A stretch of DNA of 64,000 bases, from the NCBI GenBank assembly GCA_900473685.1, contig UCNE01000017.1, positions 62,001 to 126,000 on the forward strand, given 5' to 3'. Below the pieces are notes generated by a model. It was not told where the DNA came from. It did no database searches and was given only the letters and a program-made list of their open reading frames with translations. The stretch is from Hyphomicrobiales bacterium (GTDB lineage: Bacteria; Pseudomonadota; Alphaproteobacteria; Rhizobiales; Rhizobiaceae). A program made the translations under genes and the position numbers. Below, piece after piece: positions 1-9,479 of this stretch (position 1 is the first letter of the stretch; the number at the start of each line of letters is the position of its first letter).

Positions 1-88
1 TGGCCGTGGCGCGGCTCTCTTCCGTCGCCAGTTGGGCGGCGGTGAGAACCTCGGGAGGACGGGTGATTGGCTCTGCTACAAAAGTCAT
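1..88 (-). CDS. mutS: DNA mismatch repair protein MutS, N-terminal fragment (partial, runs off the window)
   Basis: Reading leftwards from ATG at 88-86 there are 29 open codons up to the window edge. The peptide begins MTFVAEPITRPP and contains LATEESRATA, which matches the conserved start of alphaproteobacterial MutS just before the mismatch-binding domain. MutS recognises mispaired bases and starts mismatch repair. The gene is divergent from maeB, an arrangement I recall from Sinorhizobium. Only the extreme N-terminus is visible, so the call rests on this short motif and on context. Confidence 0.7.
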   Translation of the reverse strand, partial: MTFVAEPITRPPEVLTAAQLATEESRATA

Positions 89-190
89 GCTGGTTCCAAA
101 AAAGTGGTGCCACACTATCCATGCGCGTTTATAGAAGACAACACCAAAGCGGCTGAGGAGAGCCGTCGCCCACAAAAGGTTGGAGGACTT

Positions 191-2476
191 ATGCCCGCAA
201 ACGACAAGCCCGGTCGCAGCACGACCAGCGTCACGGATCAGGAAGCGCTGGATTTCCATTCGCAGGGCCGGCCCGGGAAACTGGAGATTTCGCCGACCAA
301 ACCGATGGCAACGCAGCGCGATCTGTCGCTTGCCTATTCGCCCGGTGTCGCGGTTCCGGTCAAGGCGATCGCCGCCGACCCCTCCAAGGCCTATGACTAC
401 ACAACCCGCGGCAACATGGTGGCGGTAATTTCCAACGGCACGGCCATTCTCGGCCTCGGCAATCTCGGTGCGCTCGCCTCCAAGCCGGTGATGGAGGGCA
501 AATCGGTGCTCTTCAAGCGCTTTGCCGATGTCGATTCGATCGACCTCGAAGTCGATACGGAAGACGCCGACGAATTCATCAATTGCGTGCGGTTCCTCGG
601 CCCCTCCTTCGGGGGTATCAATCTAGAGGACATAAAGGCGCCGGAATGCTTCATCATCGAGCAGAAATTGCGCGAAATCATGGATATTCCCGTTTTCCAT
701 GACGACCAGCACGGCACGGCGATCATCGCAACCGCAGGTCTCATCAACGCGCTACAGCTGACAGGCCGCGATCTCAAAACCACACGGCTGGTGTGCAATG
801 GCGCAGGTGCGGCGGCCATTGCCTGCGTCGAGCTCATCAAGTCGATGGGTTTTGCGCCCGAAAACATCATCATGTGCGACACCAAGGGCGTCATCTATCA
901 GGGCCGCACCGAAGGCATGAACCAATGGAAGTCCGCGCATGCGGTCAAGACCGACCTGCGTACGCTCGAAGACGCAATGAACGGCGCGGATGTGGTGCTC
1001 GGCCTATCGCAGAAAGGTGCCTTCTCAGAGACAATGATCCGCTCCATGGCGGAAAAGCCGATCATCTTCGCCATGGCCAATCCCGATCCGGAAATCACGC
1101 CGGAGGAGGTGTCTGCCATTCGCGACGACGCGATCATAGCGACCGGCCGATCCGACTATCCGAACCAAGTCAACAATGTGCTGTGCTTTCCTTACATGTT
1201 TCGCGGTGCGCTGGATGTCCACGCCTCGACCATCAACGAAGCCATGAAAATCGCGGCTGCGCAGGCCCTGGCGAGCCTTGCCAAGGAAGACGTGCCGGAT
1301 GACGTCGCTGCCGCTTACCAGGGCAACCGCCCGCGGTTTGGTCCGCAATATATTATTCCCGTCCCCTTCGATCCGCGGCTGATCTCGGCCATCCCGGTCG
1401 CCGTTGCCAAGGCTGCGATGGAAAGCGGTGTCGCCCGCAAGCAGATCCCGGACCTTGCCGCCTATGGCCGCCAGCTGTCAGCCCGTCGGGACCCGATCGC
1501 CTCGACGCTGCAGCGCATCTATGAGCGCGTCCGCCGCCAACCGAAACGGATCGTCTTTGCCGAAGGCGAAGAGGTGCAGATGATGCGCTCGGCGATTGCC
1601 TACGCCAACCAGGAACTCGGCACCGCCATGCTGCTCGGCCGCGAAGACCGGATGCGCCAGACGGCTGAGCGCGAGGGTATCGATCTCGACCGGCCGGGCA
1701 TTCAGCTGGTCAATGCGCGCATTTCCAAGCGTACGGCCGCCTATACCGACTATCTCTATGCCCGGCTGCAGCGGAAGGGCTACCTGTTCCGCGATGCGCA
1801 GCGCCTGATCAACAACGACCGCAATCATTTCGCCGCCTGCATGGTCGCATTGGGCGACGCCGATGGCATGGTGACGGGGATCACCCGCAACTATTCCACC
1901 GCGCTCGAGGACGTCCGCCGCTGTATCGACGAGAAGCCCGGTCACCGGGTGATCGGCGTCTCGCTGGCGCTTTGCCGCGGCCGCACCGTTCTGGTGGCCG
2001 ATACGGCGGTTCATGACATGCCGTCTGCCGATGAACTGGCCGATATCGCCGAAGAGGCCGCCGGCCTCGCCCGCCGCCTCGGCTATGTGCCGCGCGTCGC
2101 GATGCTCGCCTATTCGACCTTCGGCCACCCTTCCGGTGAACGCTCCGAGCGGGTGCGCGAAGCCGTCAAGCTGCTCGACAAGCGCCGGGTCGATTTCGAG
2201 TATGACGGCGAGATGGCGGCCGATGTGGCGCTGAATGCCAAGGTGATGGAACAATATCCGTTCTGCCGTCTGTCAGGCCCGGCCAACGTTCTAGTCATGC
2301 CGGCGTTCCATTCCGCCTCGATCTCGACCAAGATGCTTCAGGAGCTTGGCGGCTCGACGGTGATCGGCCCGCTGCTCGTCGGCCTCGACAAGTCGGTGCA
2401 GATCGTCTCGATGTCCGCCAAGGACAGCGATATCGTCAACATGGCGGCACTGGCGGCGCATAACGCCAATAGCTGA
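191..2476 (+). CDS. maeB: NADP-dependent malic enzyme with C-terminal phosphotransacetylase-like domain
   Basis: This 761-residue cytoplasmic enzyme oxidatively decarboxylates malate to pyruvate, feeding acetyl-CoA and NADPH supply during growth on C4-dicarboxylates. The N-terminal malic domain is recognised from SLAYSPGVAVPV, and the adjoining part contains VFHDDQHGTAII. The NAD(P)-binding fold includes CNGAGAAAIAC. The PTA-like domain starts near residue 440 (RIVFAEGEE) and runs to the end; in this class it is regulatory or structural. The length fits the large rhizobial Tme/Dme type (about 760 aa). The frame is open upstream to 32, but ATG 191 has GGAGG at 182-186 and gives the family N-terminus. 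Tme (NADP) and Dme (NAD) are hard to separate by eye, so cofactor choice is inferred. A strong terminator follows. Confidence 0.93.
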   Translation: MPANDKPGRSTTSVTDQEALDFHSQGRPGKLEISPTKPMATQRDLSLAYSPGVAVPVKAIAADPSKAYDYTTRGNMVAVISNGTAILGLGNLGALASKPVMEGKSVLFKRFADVDSIDLEVDTEDADEFINCVRFLGPSFGGINLEDIKAPECFIIEQKLREIMDIPVFHDDQHGTAIIATAGLINALQLTGRDLKTTRLVCNGAGAAAIACVELIKSMGFAPENIIMCDTKGVIYQGRTEGMNQWKSAHAVKTDLRTLEDAMNGADVVLGLSQKGAFSETMIRSMAEKPIIFAMANPDPEITPEEVSAIRDDAIIATGRSDYPNQVNNVLCFPYMFRGALDVHASTINEAMKIAAAQALASLAKEDVPDDVAAAYQGNRPRFGPQYIIPVPFDPRLISAIPVAVAKAAMESGVARKQIPDLAAYGRQLSARRDPIASTLQRIYERVRRQPKRIVFAEGEEVQMMRSAIAYANQELGTAMLLGREDRMRQTAEREGIDLDRPGIQLVNARISKRTAAYTDYLYARLQRKGYLFRDAQRLINNDRNHFAACMVALGDADGMVTGITRNYSTALEDVRRCIDEKPGHRVIGVSLALCRGRTVLVADTAVHDMPSADELADIAEEAAGLARRLGYVPRVAMLAYSTFGHPSGERSERVREAVKLLDKRRVDFEYDGEMAADVALNAKVMEQYPFCRLSGPANVLVMPAFHSASISTKMLQELGGSTVIGPLLVGLDKSVQIVSMSAKDSDIVNMAALAAHNANS

Positions 2477-2492
2477 GCGCGCATCTGAAACG

Positions 2493-2527
2493 AAAAAGTC
2501 CGCCCGGAAAACCCGGGCGGACTTTTT
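2493..2527. terminator. Bidirectional intrinsic terminator between maeB and olsB
   Basis: A perfect 15-bp inverted repeat (2493-2507 and 2513-2527) encloses a 5-base loop. The outer ends are A5 and T5 and the core is CCGCCCGG/CCGGGCGG. Because both flanks carry the A/T runs, it can end transcription of maeB from the left and of the convergent gene from the right. Confidence 0.9.
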
Positions 2528-2663
2528 CATGCACTATGTTTGGCTTGATCAAAAAATACTCATTCGAATACACGATACGCAATACCGGCAGACTGATCAA
2601 AAACGTCCATTCAGATGCAAACCAAGCGGAATTGACGACAAAGCATCACCCCAACGCAGCTTC

Positions 2664-3542
2664 TCAGCTTGCGAAACGGCCTGCATCGGCGCCGTAATAA
2701 TTCAGGTAGCGGCCGGAGATATTGGTGATCGGCAGAACGATCAGCACGTCGGTGGTACGGAACGCATGATCGACCACGGCACCATTGCCAACCATTGCGC
2801 CCAGACGCATGTAACCCTTGATCAGCGGCGGCAGTGCGGCAAGCGCCTTGCGCATATTGATGGCTTCGACCGGCATCAGGTCCATGGTGCGGAATAGTTC
2901 AGGCCGTGCCGAAACATCCCATTCCCCGCGCACCACCATGTTGTGATGCAGGAAAGACAGCGCCAGTGCATGTTCTTCCGGAATGACACCCGGAAACGAG
3001 CCGCAGCCGAACATGGCATCGACGCCATATTTCAGTGCATAGGCCCAGTTTCCCTGCCAGAGAAGTTCGACCGTGCGCTTGGTGCGGTATTCCGGCAGGA
3101 CGCAGGAACGGCCAAGCTCCATGAACTTCTTGTCCGGATGGCGCTCCAGCAATGATCCGACCGAAAATTCCGAAGCCGAATAGAAACCACCTGTCCGGGT
3201 CGCGACGTCCTGGCGAAGCAGACGATAGGTTCCGACGATCTGATCTTCCGGATCGCCTTCGATCGACGTGTCGAGCACCAGAAGATGATCGCAGACCAGA
3301 TCCCAGGCATCGGCGTCGCGCTTGCGGCGGTCGGCCTCTTGCGGGATCTGCGCCTTCATCTCTTCGACGAAAACCTTGTAGCGAACAGCCTGCGCGGCAT
3401 CGATTTCGGATGCATTGCGGGCAAGCCGCGTCTCGAGATTGCCGATGCGGCCAAGTATGTCATGCGCCGGGGCATTGACGCCCCGGACACGGGTCTGCGG
3501 CTGTTCAGCCACCACAACCAGATCCAGAGTTTCGATTGTCAT
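2664..3542 (-). CDS. olsB: L-ornithine N-alpha-acyltransferase (ornithine lipid synthesis)
   Basis: The 292-residue protein belongs to the GNAT-like OlsB/'hemolysin' family. OlsB transfers a 3-hydroxyacyl group from acyl carrier protein to ornithine, making lyso-ornithine lipid, the first step of phosphorus-free membrane lipid synthesis. The family region begins near residue 30 with LGRIGNLETRLA and AQAVRYKVFVEEM, and continues with LGRSCVLPEYRTKRTVELLW and FGCGSFPGV. The length matches rhizobial OlsB. It converges on maeB across a bidirectional terminator. The partner acyltransferase OlsA is not in this window. Expression of ols genes in rhizobia is commonly phosphate-controlled, but I did not identify a Pho box. 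Confidence 0.85.
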   Translation of the reverse strand: MTIETLDLVVVAEQPQTRVRGVNAPAHDILGRIGNLETRLARNASEIDAAQAVRYKVFVEEMKAQIPQEADRRKRDADAWDLVCDHLLVLDTSIEGDPEDQIVGTYRLLRQDVATRTGGFYSASEFSVGSLLERHPDKKFMELGRSCVLPEYRTKRTVELLWQGNWAYALKYGVDAMFGCGSFPGVIPEEHALALSFLHHNMVVRGEWDVSARPELFRTMDLMPVEAINMRKALAALPPLIKGYMRLGAMVGNGAVVDHAFRTTDVLIVLPITNISGRYLNYYGADAGRFAS

Positions 3543-3634
3543 CGTACGTCATCCTAGCCGCTTCAATCCTGTCCGGCTTAAACCATGTTTCTGCGACAGG
3601 ATAGTGACATCAGAGCGGCAAGAAAACAGCCAAA

Positions 3635-5938
3635 TCACGGAGCAAGCAGGCGATCAAGTTCGGCGGTCAACGCTTTCGGATCGGCGGGTTTGGACAACAC
3701 GGCGTTTGCTCCGGCAGCCAGAAGTTTCCGCCGCGTATCGGGTTGCGTATCGGATGTCAGAAAGATCACCGGCACGGGCCTGCTGCCGGATTGGCGTTCG
3801 TCCTCGCGCAGACGCTCCAGCATCGACAGCCCATCGCCGCCGGGCATGTTCAGATCGCTGATGATCAGTTCCGGCGCGATACGGACGGCAGCCGGCGCAT
3901 CGAACAGAGTGAGGGCAAGCACCCCGAAATCATTGACGACGCGAACGGTGTGGCCGGCTTTTTCCAGAACGGAACGCACCATGAGGGCATTGATCGGATC
4001 ATCCTCAGCCAGAAGCACCCCGCCGTCGGCCGGCCGGTCTCGCAGGGCGGGAACCTCGCGCAGCATCGGGCGGTTATCATTGATTGCGTCGCGCACTTCC
4101 ATTCCCTTCATGCGGCCGCGGAGCACCTCGACCAGAGACTTTTCCCGCAGCGGCCTGATCAGCCAGGCATGGTAGCCGTCCATTTGATTGATCTGCCGGC
4201 CGTTACGCTCTTCCGGATTGATAAGATAGGTCTTGCGCAGCTTCTGCTGTTCGAGACCGGGCATCTGCGTCAAAAGCCGGCGGAACTGGGCGGCGTGGCG
4301 ATGGTCGACGATGATGTCGGTCAAAGGCATGCCCGTCGACATCGCCCGCACGGCAGCAGCCTGCGCATCCTCCACGGTTTCGGCGCGTTCGCAGACACCG
4401 CCGAGCGTTCGGATGGTTGCAGCAAGCGCCGTGGAGGCAGGACCGGCCGGCGCCATGACCAGCACGCGGGACATGCCAAGCACATCTTTTCTGGCAAGAG
4501 AGGCGGTCGCAAGATCGCAACCGAGCGCGGGGAAGCGGATTTCAAACGTGCTGCCGGTGCCGGGAGTGCTGGAAAGCGTCAGCGCGCCGCCATACTCCTC
4601 CATGATCCGCCGCGAGATGGCGAGCCCAAGGCCAGCGCCACCGGCGCGCTGAGCATTGCCGCCCGCCTGTTCGAATTCGTCGAACACCCTGGCCTGCTCC
4701 TGAGCATTCATACCAGGTCCGCTGTCCTCGATGCTGACAACAATCGTTTCGCGGTCGAGAGATGCACTGACGAGCACACCGCCTGTATGGGTGAACTTGA
4801 CCGCATTGCCGATGACATTGAACAGGACCTGACGCAGGCGGGCCGCATCGAAATCCATCAGCCCCGGCACATCCGCGGCGATGGTGGCGCCGATCTCGAT
4901 GCCCTTTTCATGCGCCCGGTGCGACAGCATCTCGACAACGCTCTCGATCGTTTCGCGCAATGGCTCCGGTGCCGGGCGCAACTGGAACCGGCCAGCCTCG
5001 ATCGAGGAAAAATCAAGCAGATCATCGACCAATTGCACCAGCGCATGGCCCGATTCGCGCATCCCGGCCAAGTAATTCTTCTGCTCGCTTGTCAGCCGTG
5101 TCTGGCTGATCAGGTGGCTCATGCCGAGAATGCCAGACAGCGGCGTGCGGATTTCGTGGCTGACGGTCGCAAGCAGCCGCGACTTCGCCTGGCTTGCCCG
5201 TTCGGCGCGGCGGCGCGCTTCCTCGCTTTCGCGGGCGATCCGGCTTTCCTCGGTGACGTCGCGGGCGATGCTGTGCAGCATGAAGGCACCGCTTGCCGGC
5301 TCGCGGGCAACCACATCATGCCAGTCGAATATCTTCGTACCCGTATTGGTCACGATGCGAACACGGTAGTGATTAGAACCAGAGGCCGGTTCGAAGTCGA
5401 TCCCGAGCGCCTCGCAGGTGCGCCCTTCCGGATTCAGCCACCCGGTCAACCGGCAAAACACCGAATTGGCCTGGACGATCTTGCCGCCCGGTTCGCGAAT
5501 GACGGCGATATCGCCGAGCGCATCGTGGATGGTTGAGAGAAGCTGCGATGTCTCGCTCCGCTCCCAGCGGCTATCGCTGGCCTTTTCCTCGCGGATGCGT
5601 CCCGTCGCGGCAGCGGGCCGGACGCTGGATCCGTACCAATCCTTGAGCAAGAGAGCAGCGCCGGTGATGCCGGCAACGGCCAGACCGGCCGAAAGCAGAT
5701 AGAAGCCGGCATCGATGCCGGTACCGAGAATGGCGGCAGACCCCAGAAGCCCCGCACCGGCCAAGGCCGGCTTCAGCACCGGATAGCGCTCACTCGCCCC
5801 CTTGAAGCCATCCCCCGGCTCCAGCGAATGCGGATCATCGGCCAGCGGCGTATCGGATGCATGCCGGTTGTTCAGCGTACGCTTCGGCGCGCTGAACTCG
5901 GTGGTAATCCGTTTTCTGAGGTTGGACAGGTCGCTCAT
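3635..5938 (-). CDS. Hybrid sensor histidine kinase/response regulator
   Basis: The 767-residue protein has a hydrophobic region at about 55-100 (two membrane passes), a PAS-like domain at 130-235, then HisKA with phospho-acceptor His261 in SHEIRTPLSG. The ATPase domain has the N box NVIGNAVKF (residues 374-382) and glycine-rich AGLGLA (435-440). Residues 490-610 look like a degenerate receiver without the usual acidic cluster. The C-terminal receiver (640-767) carries EDD at 645-647, phospho-acceptor Asp695 in LIISDLNMPGG, and the Lys of LSKPAD near the end. It probably autophosphorylates and passes phosphate to its own receiver and onward to an unlinked HPt or regulator. No cognate regulator is adjacent, so the stimulus is unknown. 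ATG 5938 starts an N-terminus rich in basic residues. Confidence 0.88.
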   Translation of the reverse strand: MSDLSNLRKRITTEFSAPKRTLNNRHASDTPLADDPHSLEPGDGFKGASERYPVLKPALAGAGLLGSAAILGTGIDAGFYLLSAGLAVAGITGAALLLKDWYGSSVRPAAATGRIREEKASDSRWERSETSQLLSTIHDALGDIAVIREPGGKIVQANSVFCRLTGWLNPEGRTCEALGIDFEPASGSNHYRVRIVTNTGTKIFDWHDVVAREPASGAFMLHSIARDVTEESRIARESEEARRRAERASQAKSRLLATVSHEIRTPLSGILGMSHLISQTRLTSEQKNYLAGMRESGHALVQLVDDLLDFSSIEAGRFQLRPAPEPLRETIESVVEMLSHRAHEKGIEIGATIAADVPGLMDFDAARLRQVLFNVIGNAVKFTHTGGVLVSASLDRETIVVSIEDSGPGMNAQEQARVFDEFEQAGGNAQRAGGAGLGLAISRRIMEEYGGALTLSSTPGTGSTFEIRFPALGCDLATASLARKDVLGMSRVLVMAPAGPASTALAATIRTLGGVCERAETVEDAQAAAVRAMSTGMPLTDIIVDHRHAAQFRRLLTQMPGLEQQKLRKTYLINPEERNGRQINQMDGYHAWLIRPLREKSLVEVLRGRMKGMEVRDAINDNRPMLREVPALRDRPADGGVLLAEDDPINALMVRSVLEKAGHTVRVVNDFGVLALTLFDAPAAVRIAPELIISDLNMPGGDGLSMLERLREDERQSGSRPVPVIFLTSDTQPDTRRKLLAAGANAVLSKPADPKALTAELDRLLAP

Positions 5939-5994
5939 GACGCTTGGCCTAGCATAACAAGCGTTTTGATTGGCTTCAGCCGGCCTTTAAGATT

Positions 5995-6483
5995 TTAACG
6001 ATCCTGCTTTTTCATATGCAACAGTTCATCGAGAATGATCAAACCGGCACCGATCGTGATGAAGCTGTCGGCAAGGTTGAAGACGGCAAAGGACCATCGC
6101 GGCAGGTGAAACAGCACGTAGTCGATGACGTAGCCAAAGATCAGGCCGTCAATCACATTGCCGATGGCACCGGCGATGATGAGCGCGTAGCCGAGATGCG
6201 TCAGGAAGCGATCCGCCGGCGTCTTGCGCCAGAGCCAGATGACGAAGGCGACGACGACAACTCTCAAGCCAATGATGGCCCAGCGTTCGACGCCCGAAAA
6301 AAGCGAAAAGGCGACACCGTAATTGTAGACACGGTGCAGAGCGAGGAATGGCAGGACAGCGACGCTTTCGCCGTAGGGCAGCCAAAGCTCGACGGCAGCC
6401 TTGATGGCCTGATCCAGCAGCACGGCGACGACGATCAGGATCGCGACCGGCACCGGGCGCGAAAAAAGGGCGGTCTTTTGCAT
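5995..6483 (-). CDS. lspA: Lipoprotein signal peptidase (signal peptidase II)
   Basis: The 162-residue, four-pass inner-membrane aspartyl protease removes signal peptides from diacylglyceryl-modified prolipoproteins. Family motifs are NYGVAFSLF, then [16 protein letters not shown], and [14 protein letters not shown]. The catalytic aspartates are expected to be the one in YVIDYV and the one in NLADS. Its start codon shares a base with the stop of the upstream TrmH-type methyltransferase (TGATG), so the two are probably translated in a coupled way. Confidence 0.95.
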   Translation of the reverse strand: MQKTALFSRPVPVAILIVVAVLLDQAIKAAVELWLPYGESVAVLPFLALHRVYNYGVAFSLFSGVERWAIIGLRVVVVAFVIWLWRKTPADRFLTHLGYALIIAGAIGNVIDGLIFGYVIDYVLFHLPRWSFAVFNLADSFITIGAGLIILDELLHMKKQDR

Positions 6484-7337
6484 CAGGTTCTATCGTCCAG
6501 CGTCAGCAGATGGCGGCGTGCCTCAAACAGCATGATGCCGGTGGCAATGGCCAGATTGAGGGAATCGGCCCGGCCTTGCTGCGGAATCCGGGCAAGGGCC
6601 GTTGCTTCCCGGGCAAGTTCCTCGGGCAGGCCGGCCTGTTCGTTGCCCATCAGGATGACGACAGGCTTCTTGCGGTAGTCGATGGTGCGGTAATCGACGG
6701 CACCGGCAAGATGAGTGGCGGCGAGTTGCACGCCGGCGGCCTTCTGCCATTTGACGAATTCGGCGACCGTGGCACGCATGAGCGGCATGGCGAAGACCGA
6801 ACCCATGGTGGCCCGCACCGTTTCCAGCGAAAACGGATCCGTGGTCTCGCCGACGAGGATGACGCCGGAGGCGCCTGCCGCATCGGCGGTGCGGATGATG
6901 GTCCCGAGATTACCGGGATCGCGGACGCGATCGAGCGCCACATAGGTTTCGCCCAGCACAGGTTTGACATCCCGCAGGTTGGCGTAGCGCTGTTCAAAGA
7001 CGCCAACGACCATTTGCGGATTGTCGCGGCGGGTGATCGCCGACAGAACCTTCTCGCTGACCTCGAGCACAAGCCCGCCGGTGGCCACGGTCTTCAGCGC
7101 GACCTGCTCGACCTGCGTCTTGCCCTTGGCCGCCTTGGCATAGACCAGCGTCTTGATGGTCCAGCCGAGATCGAGCGCATCGATGACCAGCTTCAGGCCT
7201 TCGGCGATGAAGGACCGGGTTTCGTCGCGCTCCTTCTTGTTGGCAAGTGCCTTGATATCCTTGATGATCGGATTGGCGAGGCTGGTGACTTCCTTCACCT
7301 GGCCGACGCGCCGGGGTCCCTGATTATAATCGTTCAT
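6483..7337 (-). CDS. TrmH/SpoU family RNA 2'-O-methyltransferase
   Basis: The 284-residue SPOUT-fold enzyme probably methylates a ribose 2'-OH of rRNA or tRNA using SAM. The substrate-binding N-domain (to about residue 115) is followed by the three SpoU motifs: [29 protein letters not shown], and [15 protein letters not shown]. The start at 7337 overlaps the upstream gene's stop (ATGA), which favours it over the in-frame ATG at 7349. The downstream lspA start overlaps its own stop. The exact nucleotide modified cannot be told; RlmB-like 23S rRNA modification is one possibility. Confidence 0.88.
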   Translation of the reverse strand: MNDYNQGPRRVGQVKEVTSLANPIIKDIKALANKKERDETRSFIAEGLKLVIDALDLGWTIKTLVYAKAAKGKTQVEQVALKTVATGGLVLEVSEKVLSAITRRDNPQMVVGVFEQRYANLRDVKPVLGETYVALDRVRDPGNLGTIIRTADAAGASGVILVGETTDPFSLETVRATMGSVFAMPLMRATVAEFVKWQKAAGVQLAATHLAGAVDYRTIDYRKKPVVILMGNEQAGLPEELAREATALARIPQQGRADSLNLAIATGIMLFEARRHLLTLDDRT

Positions 7338-8494
7338 TTCGGCACCCAACGGGAAAAGAGAGAGGTGGACAGCGCACGGCCCGGCTCGTTGCCGTCAAGA
7401 CCGCCTTCGCGCAGGATCAGTTCGCCCGATTCCACTGCGCCACCGCGGCCACGCATCGTTTCGCGCATCAACTCGTGGATGGAATAGAAGCTTGCGCGGA
7501 TCGAATAGGCGGTAAGCACCAGCCCCTTCGCATCCGGCGACAGGATTTCGCGGCAGATATCCAGCATCAAAGCGAGATGATCGAAAAGCTGCCAGACTTC
7601 ACCATTCGGACCGCGGCCGAATTTCGGCGGATCAGTAAGGATGATGTCATAGCGGCTGCCACGGCGCTCCTCGCGCTGGATGAACTTCATCGCGTCTTCG
7701 CAAATCCAGCGGATCGGCAGATGATCGTTACGGCCAAGCGCCTGGTTTTCGCGCGCCCAGCCGATCGCCTTCTTCGAGGCATCGACATGGGTGACCTCAG
7801 CGCCTGCCTTTGCGGCGATCAGCGAGGCAACACCGGTATAGCCGAACAGGTTCAAAACCTTCAGCGGCCGGCCCGCCGTCTCAATCTGCTCCTTCATCCA
7901 GCTCCAGTGAGCCAGCTGCTCCGGGAAGACGCCGACATGGCGAAATGCGGTGAAGCGGCCGTAGAACTCGGCATCGAGGATCTGCATCGGCCAGGTTTCG
8001 CCAAGCACCTGCCGCGGGAAACGCCAGCGCCCCATGCCGTCTTCGTCGGTATCGCCGGTGAAGATCGAATCGGCATTGTCCCAGACATGCGCGGGCAGCG
8101 TTTTCGGCCAGAGCGCCTGCGCTTCGGGGCGAACGATGCGGTAAGGGCCGTATTGCTCGAGCTTCAGGCCATCGCCGCTGTCGATCAGGTGATAATCGCG
8201 CGCACCCTTGGTCTCCAGGATGATCGGAATACGCTCATCCGGCTTGGCGCCGGTGCGGATACGCACCTCGGCACGCGGCGCTGGTTCCGATGCCGCGGAT
8301 TTTGCCGGTGTTCTCTCCACGAATGCCTTGGCAGGAGGCCGAGGCTCACCGCTGCGCACTGCCTGGGGTTTGGATTGCTGGGGCTTGGATTGCGATGACC
8401 GGCTGGCCGGCGCCTGTACGGCGCGGCCCTGCACGCCGCGCGACGACGTTGCCGGTGCGGTTTTGCCCTTTGGCCGTCTGTCTTTATCTTTCAC
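7334..8494 (-). CDS. Class I SAM-dependent rRNA methyltransferase, RlmI/RlmK-like
   Basis: The 386-residue protein has a low-complexity basic N-terminus (residues 1-80, rich in Lys, Pro, Ser, Gln and Ala), probably RNA-binding or disordered. The Rossmann methyltransferase domain has the SAM-binding LNLFGYTGVASLIAAKAGAEV, the acidic strand end VTHVDASKKAIGWARENQ, and the catalytic-type motif LTDPPKFGRGP. The DPPKF form resembles the RlmI/YccW group of 23S rRNA cytosine methyltransferases; the target is inferred. It is the first gene of an overlapping three-gene unit with the TrmH-type gene and lspA. Confidence 0.82.
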   Translation of the reverse strand: MKDKDRRPKGKTAPATSSRGVQGRAVQAPASRSSQSKPQQSKPQAVRSGEPRPPAKAFVERTPAKSAASEPAPRAEVRIRTGAKPDERIPIILETKGARDYHLIDSGDGLKLEQYGPYRIVRPEAQALWPKTLPAHVWDNADSIFTGDTDEDGMGRWRFPRQVLGETWPMQILDAEFYGRFTAFRHVGVFPEQLAHWSWMKEQIETAGRPLKVLNLFGYTGVASLIAAKAGAEVTHVDASKKAIGWARENQALGRNDHLPIRWICEDAMKFIQREERRGSRYDIILTDPPKFGRGPNGEVWQLFDHLALMLDICREILSPDAKGLVLTAYSIRASFYSIHELMRETMRGRGGAVESGELILREGGLDGNEPGRALSTSLFSRWVPK

Positions 8495-8612
8495 GCCGTT
8501 TCGCCCGTCAGCTGCTAGTGTTCAAAGGCTGCAAATAGCACCGCTCTTTCTCTTGGCAAAGCTGTTTCCGATCTGCGATACATTTGGGCAGACATGATCA
8601 GGGAGGATCATC

Positions 8613-9071
8613 ATGGAGATGCAGGGCGAAGAACGTATTGCTGCCCGCCGCGATATCGTCTGGGCGGCACTGAATGATCCCGAGATTCTCAGGCAATGTA
8701 TCCCCGGCTGTCAGTCGCTGGAGCTGACATCGCCGACCGAACTCTCCGCCAGCGTCAAGATCAAGATCGGCCCGGTTTCGGCGTCCTTTTCCGGCGATGT
8801 CGTGTTGTCGAACATCAATGCGCCCGAGAGCTACACGATTTCCGGTGAGGGCAAGGGCGGCATTGCCGGTTTTGCCAAGGGTGGCGCGGATGTTGTCTTG
8901 AAGGAAGACGGCTCCGAAACGGTTCTTGTTTACGAAGCAAAGGCAGAGATCGGCGGCAAGCTGGCACAACTCGGCTCGCGGCTGGTCGGCTCCAGCGCCA
9001 AAAAACTTGCCCAGCAATTCTTTGCCGACTTCAATGCCGCCGTCACCGCACAGGCCGCGGCAAACAGCTGA
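8613..9071 (+). CDS. CoxG-family SRPBCC protein (carbon monoxide dehydrogenase subunit G-like)
   Basis: The 152-residue protein is a START/SRPBCC fold of the CoxG type, with AARRDIVWAALNDPEIL and CIPGCQSLE at the N-terminus and a C-terminal helix KKLAQQFFADFN. Members are membrane-recruitment or assembly factors for molybdenum hydroxylases such as CO dehydrogenase, but many stand alone. No hydroxylase genes are nearby, so the partner is unknown. GGGAGGA lies at 8600-8606, 6 bases before the ATG. Confidence 0.8.
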   Translation: MEMQGEERIAARRDIVWAALNDPEILRQCIPGCQSLELTSPTELSASVKIKIGPVSASFSGDVVLSNINAPESYTISGEGKGGIAGFAKGGADVVLKEDGSETVLVYEAKAEIGGKLAQLGSRLVGSSAKKLAQQFFADFNAAVTAQAAANS

Positions 9072-9077
9072 ACGGAA

Positions 9078-9425
9078 TTATTTGGAAGAAGCCGGAAGCA
9101 GCGTCTGTGCGGCAATGGTTTCGGCGCGGGCGCGGTGCTTGTCGGCTTCCGCATGCCATTTCACCGCTTCATGCGCTTCATTGCGCGCCCGCTTGCGATA
9201 TTTGCCCTGCGTGAACCACGTCGTCAGTGAGCCGACGATCATGCCGAGGATTACGGCGAGAAACAGGAAGACGAAGAAGGGTGCTGAGGCCGACAGGACG
9301 CTGTCGGTGGGATTGAACGGATTGAGCGCCAGCGTCACCGTCTGCCGGTTGGCAACCGACAACACGATCAGGATGATGGCGACCGGCACCAGCACCACGA
9401 TGTTCAACAGCTTCTTCATCATCAT
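9078..9425 (-). CDS. LapA-domain (DUF1049) small inner-membrane protein
   Basis: The 115-residue protein has a first membrane helix at about 4-24 (LLNIVVLVPVAIILIVL), the family's VANRQTVTLALNPF, and a second helix at about 47-68 followed by a basic cytoplasmic tail (KYRKRARNEAHEA). The family includes LapA of E. coli, which acts with LapB in control of LPS assembly; the role here is inferred. It follows ihfB by about 55 bp on the same strand and is probably cotranscribed. Three ATGs in a row (9417-9425) leave the exact start open by two residues. Confidence 0.8.
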   Translation of the reverse strand: MMMKKLLNIVVLVPVAIILIVLSVANRQTVTLALNPFNPTDSVLSASAPFFVFLFLAVILGMIVGSLTTWFTQGKYRKRARNEAHEAVKWHAEADKHRARAETIAAQTLLPASSK

Positions 9426-9479
9426 TTTGTGTCTCCGTCATACCGTCTGCCCGAGGCATTCAGGCGCCGGGCGGACGTC

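Noticed and set aside
3743-5536. A 597-codon plus-strand ORF
   Set aside because: It lies entirely opposite the hybrid histidine kinase, whose domains and catalytic residues are clear. High G+C codon bias keeps the antisense frame open.
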